DNA of 64,000 nt from Methanosarcina barkeri MS. GTDB lineage: Archaea; Halobacteriota; Methanosarcinia; Methanosarcinales; Methanosarcinaceae. The translations under genes and the position numbers were made by a program. The notes below the pieces were generated by a model that ran no database searches, had not been told where the DNA came from, and was given only the letters and a program-made list of their open reading frames with translations. Shown piece after piece: positions 54,901-63,891 of this stretch. Where the stretch lies: positions 3,893,168 to 3,957,167 of the forward strand of contig NZ_CP009528.1 of assembly GCF_000970025.1 (NCBI RefSeq). The letters run 5' to 3'. Each line of letters opens with the position of its first letter. The first letter of the stretch is position 1.

Positions 54901-55571
54901 CTAGTGAGTATGATCAATGAGCAGTCCCTGGACTATATAAATTAGGACTTACGAACTGAGGAACAGAATCAATCACTTCAGAGACTGTGGATTAAAGTTG
55001 TGTTTTAGACAATTTTGAGAGCCCACTCTTTGACTCAATCCGGGTATATTCTTTAACGATATCGTTTTTTTGATATATGATCTCTCTGTTAACAACTGCA
55101 ATTTGTTATCAGTTGAGAGGGTTTTAGCTGGTTCCTGGGTTATTGCTTACTTGAGAGAAATCAATTTCAACTAATTTTTTAATATATTCGTTATAAAAAA
55201 TACATAAATAACTTATTAATTAACATTAAGAACAATATTTATAACATATTAATTTCCATTAAATGGAAATAGTAATTAAAAGTAATAATAAAAACATAAT
55301 TTTTAAGAAAGGTAACATTTGTTAGCCAAATCCTAAGATATATATCATGTTGAATTATATTAAAGAGAATTAATAATAAAAATTAATAAAAGTGTGATAT
55401 TTTTAATAAATGTGCCAGTCAAGTGGTTAAAACACTAGTAATTGGTTGAAAAATTGTAATAGGTTATGTGAAAAAATACAGAATTTTCTAAGACATTGTC
55501 TGAAAATAGCAATTATATTAAGATTATCATGAATTTAGCCAAAAAATATTGTACATTAGAGGAACAGAAAA
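54901..55571. promoter_or_regulatory. Intergenic region before the plus-strand ABC operon
   Basis: It contains the left copy (54943-55015) of a direct repeat also found at 62753-62826. The stretch 55170-55540 is extremely AT-rich and probably holds the operon promoter. The site gagg (55559-55562) precedes ATG 55572. No gene is seen. Confidence 0.45.
54943..55015 (+). repeat. Left copy of a roughly 73-bp direct repeat
   Basis: It starts taggactta, shares ggattaaagt and gtgtttta with 62753-62826, and is similar along its whole length. The two copies lie on either side of the plus-strand ABC/methyltransferase operon. Confidence 0.75.
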
Positions 55572-56321
55572 ATGAATTTAAACACCCGCATTAAAAATTA
55601 TTGGGAAGGCGAGGCGCAGGGTTACAGTGAAGCAATTGAGGATGAACTAAACGGCTTTGAGAGAAAAGCATGGTCTGATTTGATACTGGAATATGCACCC
55701 TCCAAAGATTGTCTTGATATACTGGATATTGGCACTGGACCGGGATTCTTTCCAATCGTATTATCACAGGGCGGACATAATGTTACTGGTATAGACTTAA
55801 CCGAAAACATGATCGAATTTGCACGTTTTAACCTTGGACGTGAAGGTGCTAGTGCAAAGCTGATGACTATGGATTGTCAGAGTTTGAAATTCCCAGATAA
55901 TAGTTTTGATCTGTTAATTTGCCGTAATCTCACATGGACACTTGATGACCCTGCCAAAGCATATAAAGAATGGCATCGCGTCCTGAGATCAGGCGGAAGG
56001 ATTCTTGTTTTTGATGCTTGCTGGTATCTGCACCTGTTTGATGAGAATATGAAAATAGTCTATGAAAAAAAGGAGAAAGAGATCCTTATGAAATACGGGC
56101 ACCCAATGCACCAGCACAAAGATCAAGCTGAGGGTGATGCACTCAGCCGGAAGCTGTTTATGAGTGACAAAGTCAGACCGCAGTGGGATTTGGATATGAT
56201 GCTTAAACTCGGATTTTCAAAGGTATTTGCAGATACTTCAGTGGGTGAACGGATACTCAATGAACAGCAGCAGGATAGAAACAGTATGCATCCTCCGTTT
56301 TTGGTAGGAGGAGAAAAATAA
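55572..56321 (+). CDS. Class I SAM-dependent methyltransferase (first gene of plus-strand ABC operon)
   Basis: A 249-residue soluble methyltransferase. It begins NTRIKNYWEGEAQGYSEAIEDELNGFERKAW; motif I is ILDIGTGPGFFPIVLSQGGHNVTGIDLTENMI, then FPDNSFDLLICRNLTWTLDDPAKAYKEWHRVLRSGGRILVFDACW. The R-x3-WTLDDPAKA segment matches the other methyltransferases of the island. The C-terminus contains clustered His residues (KYGHPMHQHKD), which could bind metal. ATG 55572 is preceded by gagg. The NikB-like permease follows after about 280 bases. Acceptor unknown. Confidence 0.85.
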   Translation: MNLNTRIKNYWEGEAQGYSEAIEDELNGFERKAWSDLILEYAPSKDCLDILDIGTGPGFFPIVLSQGGHNVTGIDLTENMIEFARFNLGREGASAKLMTMDCQSLKFPDNSFDLLICRNLTWTLDDPAKAYKEWHRVLRSGGRILVFDACWYLHLFDENMKIVYEKKEKEILMKYGHPMHQHKDQAEGDALSRKLFMSDKVRPQWDLDMMLKLGFSKVFADTSVGERILNEQQQDRNSMHPPFLVGGEK

Positions 56322-56602
56322 AAGGGACACACTATTTTGCGTCTTATGGCAAAATATTTCATTATACAGTTTCTGCGTGGATTCAAAAAAGATGAAGCAG
56401 GTAAATAACAATTGGTCTCTTATATACATCGTGCGATTTTTAAAAATGTCGGCTTTGTATTAGTCGGTACCGTGACTAATTAATAAAACAGCCCGGCTTT
56501 TACAGAGCTCTTATTGGGAAACAGTTCTTGTGGGAAAACAGTTATGGAAATTATATACGGTTGATGCGGCGAGTAACATCACAGGTCACGGGAGGTGAAA
56601 TA

Positions 56603-57532
56603 GTGCTTAAAAGCATAGGAGAACGGTTATTCACACTGATTCCTGTACTGCTAGCCATTTCATTAATAACCTTCATCCTTGGCAGCATGTCTTCCGGTGA
56701 CACTGCACGTACGCTAGCTGAAAAACAATATGACAGACCAACATATGAGCAGATTGAGAAAATAAGAACCGAGATGGGATTTGACAGACCGGTGCTGGTC
56801 CAGTACGTCAGTTGGCTTAAAAATGCGGTGAGAGGTGATTTGGGCTATTCTTATTCAAATGACAAGCCGGTGGTTGACGAGATTGTTCAATATTTTCCAA
56901 AAACATTACAGTTGGCACTTCTCGCACTATTGTTTTTAATTATAATTTCATTTACTCTTGGAATTTTATCGGCGGTGTTTTCCGACTCGTGGATCGACAA
57001 GATTTCCAGAATATACTGTTTCTGGAGTGTATCAATGCCCGAATTCTGGTTTGGACTCATTCTGCTGTATATTTTCGGCGCTCGTCTTGGACTAATATCA
57101 GTGCTTGGTGGAAGTTCAACGAAATTTCCAATAATACCTGCTCTTACAATGTCTATATGCAGTGGAGGGATTTATGTCCGACTAATTCGTACAAATATGG
57201 AGGAAGTACTGAACAAGGGATATATCCGTGCAGCCAGAGCAAAAGGAGTGAGTGAATATAAAATAATAACAAAACATGCTCTAAAAAACGCAACGCTTCC
57301 TGTACTCAACAAGCTTGGGATCGGATTCGGCTCTTTGTTAGCTGGATCTGCCATTATTGAATCAATATTTTCATGGAACGGGCTTGGAAATCTGGCACTC
57401 GAATCAGTTAAGCTGAAAGACTACCCAGTAGTCCAGGGATATGTGCTGTTTATGGCTTTTTTGATGGTGTTAATTAACCTGACTGTAGATATTATATGTG
57501 GCATCATTGATCCGCGCCTTAAAAATGAATGA
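56603..57532 (+). CDS. Nickel/peptide-type ABC permease 1 (NikB/DppB family)
   Basis: A 309-residue membrane permease of the oligopeptide/nickel importer family. The N-terminal helix LFTLIPVLLAISLITFILG and the family motif PTYEQIEKIRTEMGFDRPVLVQYVSWLKNAVRGDLGYSY are typical. The EAA-like coupling segment is YIRAARAKGVSEYKIITKHALKNATLPVL. I use GTG 56603 because ggaggtga is at 56591-56598; a longer frame from 56528 lacks a ribosome site. It pairs with the next permease to form the channel. Confidence 0.9.
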   Translation: MLKSIGERLFTLIPVLLAISLITFILGSMSSGDTARTLAEKQYDRPTYEQIEKIRTEMGFDRPVLVQYVSWLKNAVRGDLGYSYSNDKPVVDEIVQYFPKTLQLALLALLFLIIISFTLGILSAVFSDSWIDKISRIYCFWSVSMPEFWFGLILLYIFGARLGLISVLGGSSTKFPIIPALTMSICSGGIYVRLIRTNMEEVLNKGYIRAARAKGVSEYKIITKHALKNATLPVLNKLGIGFGSLLAGSAIIESIFSWNGLGNLALESVKLKDYPVVQGYVLFMAFLMVLINLTVDIICGIIDPRLKNE

Positions 57533-57541
57533 GAGGGACAT

Positions 57542-58414
57542 ATGATGCAGGTCAAAACTCAAGCAATAAAGAGATCGAGCTCATGGTTTAGTTCATACGA
57601 TGGCATTATAAATCGTATACTTACACAAAAAGCAGCAGTCTTCGGTTTTGTAATAGTAGCCTTGATTATCTTCATTGCCATAGCTGCATCTGTAATAGCG
57701 CCAAATGACCCACTTAAGGTAAATATGTCAATGCGTTTAAAAGGCCCAAGCTCGTTATATTGGCTTGGCACCGATAATCTGGGGCGATGCATTGCATCCC
57801 GTCTGATTTGGGGAGCACGGATGTCACTAATATACAGCATGTGCGTGCTGGGCCTTATGATGGTAATTAGTATTCCGATAGGGCTCCTGTCCGGATATGC
57901 AGGCGGTCGCATAGACACATTTATTATGCGGATTATTGACATATTTTTATCACTCCCGACTTTTCTGATGGCATTAGCCATCGCCGGTATGTTAGAACCC
58001 AGTGCGAGAAATATGATTATTGCCATCGCCAGCGTGTGGTGGGCACCTTATGCAAGAATAATACGTGGTATGGCAATGCAGATAAAGCAACAGGACTTTA
58101 TTCTTGCAGCAAAAGCAGCCGCCTGTACTCATAGTCAGATTATTTTTCGGCATATACTTCGAAATATTGCTCCAACAATTATTGTAATGGCCACACTTGA
58201 AATTGGTTCTATTATACTGGCCATCGCATCATTTTCTTTTATCGGGTTGGGTGCGCAGCCGCCTACGCCCGAGTGGGGCATTATGCTCAGCGACAGCAAA
58301 GAATTTATGCAGACACAGCCGCAGCTGATGATTTATCCGGGAATTGCAATTATGATTACAGTCATGGCGTTTAATCTTCTGGGGGAAGGACTGAAAAATG
58401 CAATACAAAACTGA
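57542..58414 (+). CDS. Nickel/peptide-type ABC permease 2 (NikC/DppC family)
   Basis: A 290-residue membrane permease. A leading helix FGFVIVALIIFIAIAASVIAPNDP is followed by the family hallmark LYWLGTDNLGRCIASRLIWGARMSL and GLLSGYAGGRIDTFIMRIIDIFLSLPTFLMALAIAG. The coupling segment is DFILAAKAAACTHSQIIFRHILRNIAPTIIV, and FSFIGLGAQPPTPEWGIML lies near the end. It begins 9 bases after the first permease and overlaps the next gene by 17 bases. Confidence 0.92.
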   Translation: MMQVKTQAIKRSSSWFSSYDGIINRILTQKAAVFGFVIVALIIFIAIAASVIAPNDPLKVNMSMRLKGPSSLYWLGTDNLGRCIASRLIWGARMSLIYSMCVLGLMMVISIPIGLLSGYAGGRIDTFIMRIIDIFLSLPTFLMALAIAGMLEPSARNMIIAIASVWWAPYARIIRGMAMQIKQQDFILAAKAAACTHSQIIFRHILRNIAPTIIVMATLEIGSIILAIASFSFIGLGAQPPTPEWGIMLSDSKEFMQTQPQLMIYPGIAIMITVMAFNLLGEGLKNAIQN

Positions 58415-59210
58415 CCAGGAAATTCAGAGTGAAAACGCTACATTAGATATCCGGGGCCTTTCTCTGGACTACATTATGCAGGATCAAAACATCCACGCCG
58501 TGGTAGACTTGAACCTTGTTGCAAGAATGGGAAAAATCACCGCACTTGTTGGAGAAAGCGGCAGTGGAAAATCTACTGTCGCACTTGCAGTAATGGGTAT
58601 TCAGGGTAAAAATGCTGTAGTCTCAAGTGGTGAGATTTACCTGGGAGGGACAGATATACTCTCTATGCCTAAAAAAGATATGCGGTCTTACATATCGAAC
58701 CATGCCAGCATTATCTTCCAGGATCCAATTGATTCTCTGAATCCGTTATTAACTGTTGGAGAGCAGTTGGTAGAGGCAATCCTGATACATGAAAAAATAA
58801 CAAAAAATCAAGCTCGTACCATTGCGCTCAATCAACTTCTGGCGGTCAGCCTGCCACAGCCAGAGAAATTGATGAAAAAGTACCCGTTTATGTTGAGCGG
58901 AGGAATGTGTCAGCGTGTAATGATTGCCATCGCCAGCGTTTTCCACCCACCGCTTCTCATTGCAGATGAGCCAACAACAGCTCTTGATGTAACGATTCAG
59001 GCTCAAATCCTGCATCAATTGGATTCGATGAGGAAAAGAGACGGAACTGCAATTCTGCTTATTACACACGATTTGGGAGTCGTCGCAGAAATAGCAGACG
59101 ACGTGTGTATCATGAAGGACGGACATATTGTGGAAAGCGGCACGGTAGACGACATATTCTGTAATCCTCAACATACGTATACACGCCAATTACTAGCAGC
59201 GGCGCTCTAA
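58398..59210 (+). CDS. Nickel/peptide-type ABC ATPase 1 (NikD/DppD family)
   Basis: A 270-residue ATPase: Walker [11 protein letters not shown]-loop [23 protein letters not shown], signature [12 protein letters not shown], Walker [15 protein letters not shown] and switch [15 protein letters not shown]. It ends soon after the ATPase core ([16 protein letters not shown]) and lacks the Cys-rich extension found in many DppD proteins and in its partner. It overlaps the preceding permease by 17 bases. Confidence 0.92.
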   Translation: MQYKTDQEIQSENATLDIRGLSLDYIMQDQNIHAVVDLNLVARMGKITALVGESGSGKSTVALAVMGIQGKNAVVSSGEIYLGGTDILSMPKKDMRSYISNHASIIFQDPIDSLNPLLTVGEQLVEAILIHEKITKNQARTIALNQLLAVSLPQPEKLMKKYPFMLSGGMCQRVMIAIASVFHPPLLIADEPTTALDVTIQAQILHQLDSMRKRDGTAILLITHDLGVVAEIADDVCIMKDGHIVESGTVDDIFCNPQHTYTRQLLAAAL

Positions 59211-59221
59211 GAGGTTTGGCC

Positions 59222-60190
59222 ATGGAAGTGTTGGCGGAAACCCAAAACATACGAAAATCCTACGAAAAACAAAATTTGTTTACAAAAAAGAGAGAGCAGG
59301 TATCTGCCGTAAACGGCGTGTCTCTCAGAATTCGGAAGGGATGTTCAGTAGGACTTATTGGAGAGAGCGGAAGCGGAAAAAGCACGCTTGGCAGAATGAT
59401 GGCCGGACTGGAAACGCCGACCGAAGGACAGGCACTGTTCCGAGGGCGATCAATATCGAATATTTCCCTTCGAAAAATGCGCCCGTTACGACGTAATATC
59501 CAGATGATCTTTCAAAATAGCAGCAGCATTTTTGATACGTCCTATACTATAGGAGAAAGTATTGCTGAGGTTATTGAAAACAGCGAGAAAGTATCAAAAA
59601 AAGAATGCTCAGAAAAAATAGAGACAATATTGGAACAAGTGGAGCTAGATGCTTTATACGCTCAGCGGTATCCAAAAGAATTGAGCGGAGGGCAACGCCA
59701 GCGAGCCAATATTGCACGTGCGCTTGTTCTTCACCCGGAGTTTGTTGTTTGCGACGAGCCTGTTTCCAGCCTTGATTATTCATTGCGCAAACAAATTCTG
59801 ACTTTGCTTAATGACTTACGAAATAAATTTGGTTTAACTTATTTATTTATCACCCACGACCTCAACTGCGTGCCTTATGTCTGCGATATGATGGCCATTA
59901 TGTATGCTGGTAAGATAGTGGAGCAAATCGATTTAAAGAAAAACACGATGCAGAACGCGCTCCATCCGTACACCAACTTACTTCTTTCGTGTATACCAGC
60001 AAAGATGCCTGCAGAACGAAAAAAACGAATGATGGAGAGTATAATTGATACAACAGTTATACCTGATTCAAAACACTGTTGTCGGTTTTTTCCACGCTGT
60101 CCTTTCTGTACGGAACGTTGCATAAATGAAGAGCCATTGCTAAAGGAGGTCACAAGCGGTCATTTGATAGCATGTCACATTATACCATGA
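59222..60190 (+). CDS. Nickel/peptide-type ABC ATPase 2 (NikE/DppF family)
   Basis: A 322-residue ATPase: Walker [11 protein letters not shown]-loop MIFQNSSSIFDTSYTIGESIAEV, signature LSGGQRQRANIARALV, Walker B VVCDEPVSSLDYS and switch FITHDLNCVPYVCDMMAIMYAGKIVEQ. The C-terminal oligopeptide extension has a Cys cluster, CCRFFPRCPFCTERC, possibly a metal or Fe-S site as in related transporters. ATG 59222 (after gagg) is preferred to TTG 59216. Confidence 0.92.
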   Translation: MEVLAETQNIRKSYEKQNLFTKKREQVSAVNGVSLRIRKGCSVGLIGESGSGKSTLGRMMAGLETPTEGQALFRGRSISNISLRKMRPLRRNIQMIFQNSSSIFDTSYTIGESIAEVIENSEKVSKKECSEKIETILEQVELDALYAQRYPKELSGGQRQRANIARALVLHPEFVVCDEPVSSLDYSLRKQILTLLNDLRNKFGLTYLFITHDLNCVPYVCDMMAIMYAGKIVEQIDLKKNTMQNALHPYTNLLLSCIPAKMPAERKKRMMESIIDTTVIPDSKHCCRFFPRCPFCTERCINEEPLLKEVTSGHLIACHIIP

Positions 60191-60243
60191 CACATTGTAG
60201 CATGCTACATTATATGAGCCATTAAAGAAAGGGAGAATGAAAA

Positions 60244-61860
60244 ATGAAGAAAAAATATATCTGGGTAATTATCGCGTCGGTACTATCATTGGTGCTGTTG
60301 CTGAGTGGATGCATCTCGAATCAAGCGTCAAACAATACGCAAAACGGAATTGCTGGTTCTTCAGATGCCAACACCACAGCCGTTAGTAATCAGGCAGATT
60401 CCATTACAATTATGGTATCCGATGAGCTGAATCCAGAAGATGCAAGCCCAATAAACTCCAGCACGGAAATGTGCCTTTATGAAATGGTGTACGAACCGCT
60501 GGTTAAATACGGAATAGACGGCGTGATTGAGCCGGCACTTGCTAAAAGCTGGGAAATCAGCGATGATGGAACACAGTATACTTTTTACTTGCGTAAAGAT
60601 GTCAAATTTTCAGATGGTACTAGCTTTAACGCAGACAGCGTGGTAAGCAGTGCGAAGCACTGGGACCCAACGAGTTTTACCACACCGCTTACAAATGTGG
60701 AGAAATTAGACGACTACACAGTCAGGCTGACATTTAAGGAAAAATGCTACCCAGTATTAATCGAACTAACCTATCCCCGACCTTTCCGCATCGCATCTGA
60801 AAATTCATTTGATGCAAACGGCAACTTTGTAAAAATGATCGGCACAGGTGAGTGGATGGTGGAGAGTTATGTTCCCGAGAAAGAGGTGGTTATGGTACCC
60901 AACCCGTATTATTACGGAACAAAACCGAATATTAAAAAGATAACCATCAGAAAAGTTACTGATGGCGAATCAAGAATTATGGCGCTTCAGAGTGGAGAAG
61001 CTGATCTTTCTCTGGCCGATCTGCCTTCCGAAAGCAAATCGATCATTGAGTCATCAAAAAATCTTGCTGTTAAAAACACTGAAGGCACATTGGGATTTTT
61101 CCTCATGCTAAATCAAGAAAATACCGCACTGCAGGATGAAAATGTCCGTCTTGCGTTAAATTACGTAATAGACAAAGACAGCATCGTGGAAAATATATTT
61201 GGAGGCGACGCTATTGCCGCAAAGGGCATTTTACCTGATACGGTACCATACGTCACTGATGAAAACAGCAAGGGATACTCATATAACCCCGAAAAAGCAA
61301 AAGAACTGCTGGCCAAATCGGGATATACGGACAGTGATGGGGATGGAATCGTTGACAAGAACGGTGTGCCGCTGTCCCTTAAGCTTGTATTTCAGTCTGA
61401 GGAATATTCAAGCTGGAAATCTATGTGTGAATATCTCCAGGCGGCAGCCAAAGAGGTCGGAATTGACGTTCAGCTTAAGCAACTGGACACTTCGGCATAC
61501 TATGATGCAATCTGGAAAAACCGTGATTTTGACATGATTATTTACCGCACATATGAGGATTCGTGGAATCCACACGGATTTTTGCGCTCCATGTTTTATC
61601 AGCCCGAGGGCAGCAAGTCCGTGTGCTGGTATGACCCACAGTTAAATACGTATCTTGACGAGGTCATTAAAACACAGGACGAGGCAACGCGTCAGGCAAA
61701 GTATGACCAGATATTTAAGCTGATCAATGACAAGGCCCTTGTTGTTCCTCTGTGCTATCCCAATAAACAATATGTATATAATACCCACCTGCAAAACGTG
61801 ACAGTTGCACCGACGAGCTATGAAGGCATAGAGTGGCAGTTGATCACTATAGCAAAGTAA
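60244..61860 (+). CDS. Family 5 substrate-binding lipoprotein (nickel/peptide type)
   Basis: A 538-residue lipoprotein with signal WVIIASVLSLVLLLSGC (Cys near residue 22) and a Ser/Asn-rich linker. The family 5 fold is clear: MCLYEMVYEPLVKYGIDGVIEPALAKSWEISDDGTQYTFYLRKDVKFSDGTSFNADSV, LRLTFKEKCYPVLIELTYPRPFRI-like core, MALQSGEADLSLADLPS, and the long second lobe with VRLALNYVIDKDSIVENIFGG. NikA-like proteins bind nickel with a chelator, others bind peptides. The partner methyltransferases argue for a modified chelate, but only by inference. ATG 60244 is preceded by gggagaatgaaaa. Confidence 0.92.
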   Translation: MKKKYIWVIIASVLSLVLLLSGCISNQASNNTQNGIAGSSDANTTAVSNQADSITIMVSDELNPEDASPINSSTEMCLYEMVYEPLVKYGIDGVIEPALAKSWEISDDGTQYTFYLRKDVKFSDGTSFNADSVVSSAKHWDPTSFTTPLTNVEKLDDYTVRLTFKEKCYPVLIELTYPRPFRIASENSFDANGNFVKMIGTGEWMVESYVPEKEVVMVPNPYYYGTKPNIKKITIRKVTDGESRIMALQSGEADLSLADLPSESKSIIESSKNLAVKNTEGTLGFFLMLNQENTALQDENVRLALNYVIDKDSIVENIFGGDAIAAKGILPDTVPYVTDENSKGYSYNPEKAKELLAKSGYTDSDGDGIVDKNGVPLSLKLVFQSEEYSSWKSMCEYLQAAAKEVGIDVQLKQLDTSAYYDAIWKNRDFDMIIYRTYEDSWNPHGFLRSMFYQPEGSKSVCWYDPQLNTYLDEVIKTQDEATRQAKYDQIFKLINDKALVVPLCYPNKQYVYNTHLQNVTVAPTSYEGIEWQLITIAK

Positions 61861-61871
61861 GAGGTCAAAGC

Positions 61872-62630
61872 ATGTTGGGAACTGTATTTGAACAGATTGA
61901 AAAAGCCTGGTCTGCCGATTCCGGAGGCTATGACCAGGTGATTCAAAAACAGCTAAGTAATGAAGAAGACGTAAAACATTGGCAGGATGAACTTCGACTG
62001 GTACTTGGTGAGAAACCATTGCATGTACTTGATGTTGGGTGCGGGCCTGGATTTTTTACAATTATGCTTGCCAGGCTAAAACATAATGTGACATCTGTTG
62101 ATGGTGCTGAGGGAATGGTAGAGCATGCAAGAATCAATATCAAAAAGGAGGCGTTAAATGCAAAAATATATAAAAGCGACGCCGTGCTTTTGGATAACGA
62201 GAAGGAAGGAAGCCTTGATGCCATAGTATCACGTGATGTTGTTTGGACTCTCTATGACCCGGAGAAAGCTTTCATTAGATGGAAATATCTGCTGAAAGCG
62301 GATGGTAAAATCGTTATCTATGATGGTGATTACAGGCGAGATCAGTCTTCTTTGCGTTACCATGTATTGAAATTGACCTCAGACCTGATTAATCTCTTCA
62401 TGGAGGGAAAACATAGGAAAAAGAAACAGCACAATTCCCCAGGCAATGGATTTGAGCAACTGCCAATGATTCGGCATAAGCGACCGCAATATGATCGAGA
62501 ATTGTTGCTGAAGGCAGGTTTTTCAAAAGTTGAGGTAACAAAGGATTGTTTCCGCAACAGTCCATTACATCTTGAATTCTGGAGATATGGGTATCAGGGG
62601 AAAAAGTTCCGTATAATTGCTTACAAGTAA
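61872..62630 (+). CDS. Class I SAM-dependent methyltransferase (last gene of plus-strand ABC operon)
   Basis: A 252-residue soluble methyltransferase. It begins LGTVFEQIEKAWSADSGGYDQVIQKQL; motif I is VLDVGCGPGFFTIMLARLKHNVTSVDGAEGMV, then SLDAIVSRDVVWTLYDPEKAFIRWKYLLKADGKIVIYDGDYRRDQ. The subfamily segment R-x3-WTLYDPEKA is intact. ATG 61872 follows gaggt and lies just after the binding-protein stop; an upstream frame would overlap that gene by 28 bases. It has the same domain as gene 1 of the operon, so the transporter is bracketed by two related methyltransferases. Confidence 0.87.
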   Translation: MLGTVFEQIEKAWSADSGGYDQVIQKQLSNEEDVKHWQDELRLVLGEKPLHVLDVGCGPGFFTIMLARLKHNVTSVDGAEGMVEHARINIKKEALNAKIYKSDAVLLDNEKEGSLDAIVSRDVVWTLYDPEKAFIRWKYLLKADGKIVIYDGDYRRDQSSLRYHVLKLTSDLINLFMEGKHRKKKQHNSPGNGFEQLPMIRHKRPQYDRELLLKAGFSKVEVTKDCFRNSPLHLEFWRYGYQGKKFRIIAYK

Positions 62631-63095
62631 GTGAGATAATAACTGCGAGAGTACAGGCTCTAATTATGAGAATAAAGAAATAATTGTGAGAATACAGGCT
62701 CAAATCACATAACTTTAGATAAAACACTAAGTGAGATAAGCTTCATAATCCATAGGACTTATGCACTTGAGAAACAAAATCAAGTGCAGCAAAGATTATG
62801 GATTAAAGTCGTGTTTTATACAGTTAATGATCTGATGCTGTTGATTTTTCAGTTCGACTGCGTTAATCCGGTGATTTCACTATTTTTCTTTTCACCGGAT
62901 TTTACATTTAGATCTCCATCTTTAGTTTTTTTCATTAAATTTCGTTGACTCAGGAATTATTGCCCTTTGAGTGACCATTCTTTTTACAAATATCTAAAAA
63001 ACTCTCGTTTTTTATTATTATTTCAATCACAACAAAATGTGTTCTGAAGCAGATTCTAATTAAAGCAAAATTCGGACTGGAATGAAGACGATTTC
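62631..63095. other. Intergenic region with the right copy of the direct repeat
   Basis: No gene. Short repeated words (gtgagaatacaggctc-like, 62644-62703) and the direct repeat at 62753-62826 are present. Confidence 0.45.
62753..62826 (+). repeat. Right copy of a roughly 73-bp direct repeat
   Basis: It starts taggactta and contains tatggattaaag and gtgtttta. It matches 54943-55015 with scattered substitutions, in the same orientation. Confidence 0.75.
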
Positions 63096-63704
63096 TTAGG
63101 TTGTGTTGTCATCTGGAGGAAAAAGGTAATCAAACTGCACAGTATATATATTTTCGTTTTGTTCAAGCTCATTTTTTATCCTTATTGCATCTTCTCTCGG
63201 AATCCAATACGTTAGGGGACCATCACTATAAAGAAAACGAATATTACACCAAACAAACCTTTTTACTTCGGCATTATATTTAGTGAGTATTGCAAGAAAT
63301 TTTCTGTTCCGAGTTGCTTGTTCAGAGACCGAAAGAACGTAATAATCTCCTTTTCTGATAACATGAGGAGAAGATATAGTCCAATCTTTTTTCTCTTCCT
63401 TCATCTCAACAAGTTCATCTCTGATGTCACTCCAATTATCTTTATCCACCATTATGTAATATCTTTCATCCGTATGATTAGTATTATATTCCATTCTATA
63501 GTTCCGAGTCATGTTATAGTTTTGAAGAATGGATTTTACTTCTGACTCAGAAACTCCATCTTTAAATTGAATAAACAGACCACCTACTTGCGATTCAGAA
63601 TCCGGCGTTTCTTTATCAACTGGAGGTTCTATAAATAACCCAGCTATCATTATTAGAATAAAAAAAAATAATAAAAAAATTATTTCCTTATTAATTTTGC
63701 TCAT
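63096..63704 (-). CDS. UPF0228 family protein
   Basis: A 202-residue protein of UPF0228, a family known from Methanosarcina. It has one N-terminal membrane helix ([20 protein letters not shown]) and an outer domain with the family segments [78 protein letters not shown] and [27 protein letters not shown] start it at ATG 63702-63704 (MSKINKEII), preceded by a cleaner context than the upstream start at 63776. A second copy begins downstream in coordinate order at 63892. Function unknown. Confidence 0.9.
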   Translation of the reverse strand: MSKINKEIIFLLFFFILIMIAGLFIEPPVDKETPDSESQVGGLFIQFKDGVSESEVKSILQNYNMTRNYRMEYNTNHTDERYYIMVDKDNWSDIRDELVEMKEEKKDWTISSPHVIRKGDYYVLSVSEQATRNRKFLAILTKYNAEVKRFVWCNIRFLYSDGPLTYWIPREDAIRIKNELEQNENIYTVQFDYLFPPDDNTT

Positions 63705-63739
63705 AATAACACCTAAAAATGAAGAAGGTACGATAAAAC

Positions 63740-63865
63740 TTATAGATTGACTGTTTGTATGGAGAATAATGAGCAACCTTCGTTGGCATCAATCCCTTTG
63801 GGAACATCGAATATAGTTTTACCATTTACTTGAAGACCAGGCTGGATCTGCTTCAACCATGGGTA
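63740..63865 (-). pseudogene. Fragment of a DUF4352 lipoprotein domain
   Basis: The minus strand reads [31 protein letters not shown], then runs to a stop at 63740. This matches the end of the DUF4352 immunoglobulin-like domain ('l.pG....g.i.FdVPkg'). An in-frame TAA at about 63876 precedes it, so it is only a fragment, lying between two UPF0228 genes. Confidence 0.5.
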
Positions 63866-63891
63866 ATTAACTTCCTCCTTTTAATCTGAAA

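Noticed and set aside
54690-54917. 75-residue minus-strand frame as a separate gene
   Set aside because: It overlaps the out-of-frame part of the decayed ABC exporter and shows only traces of that family.
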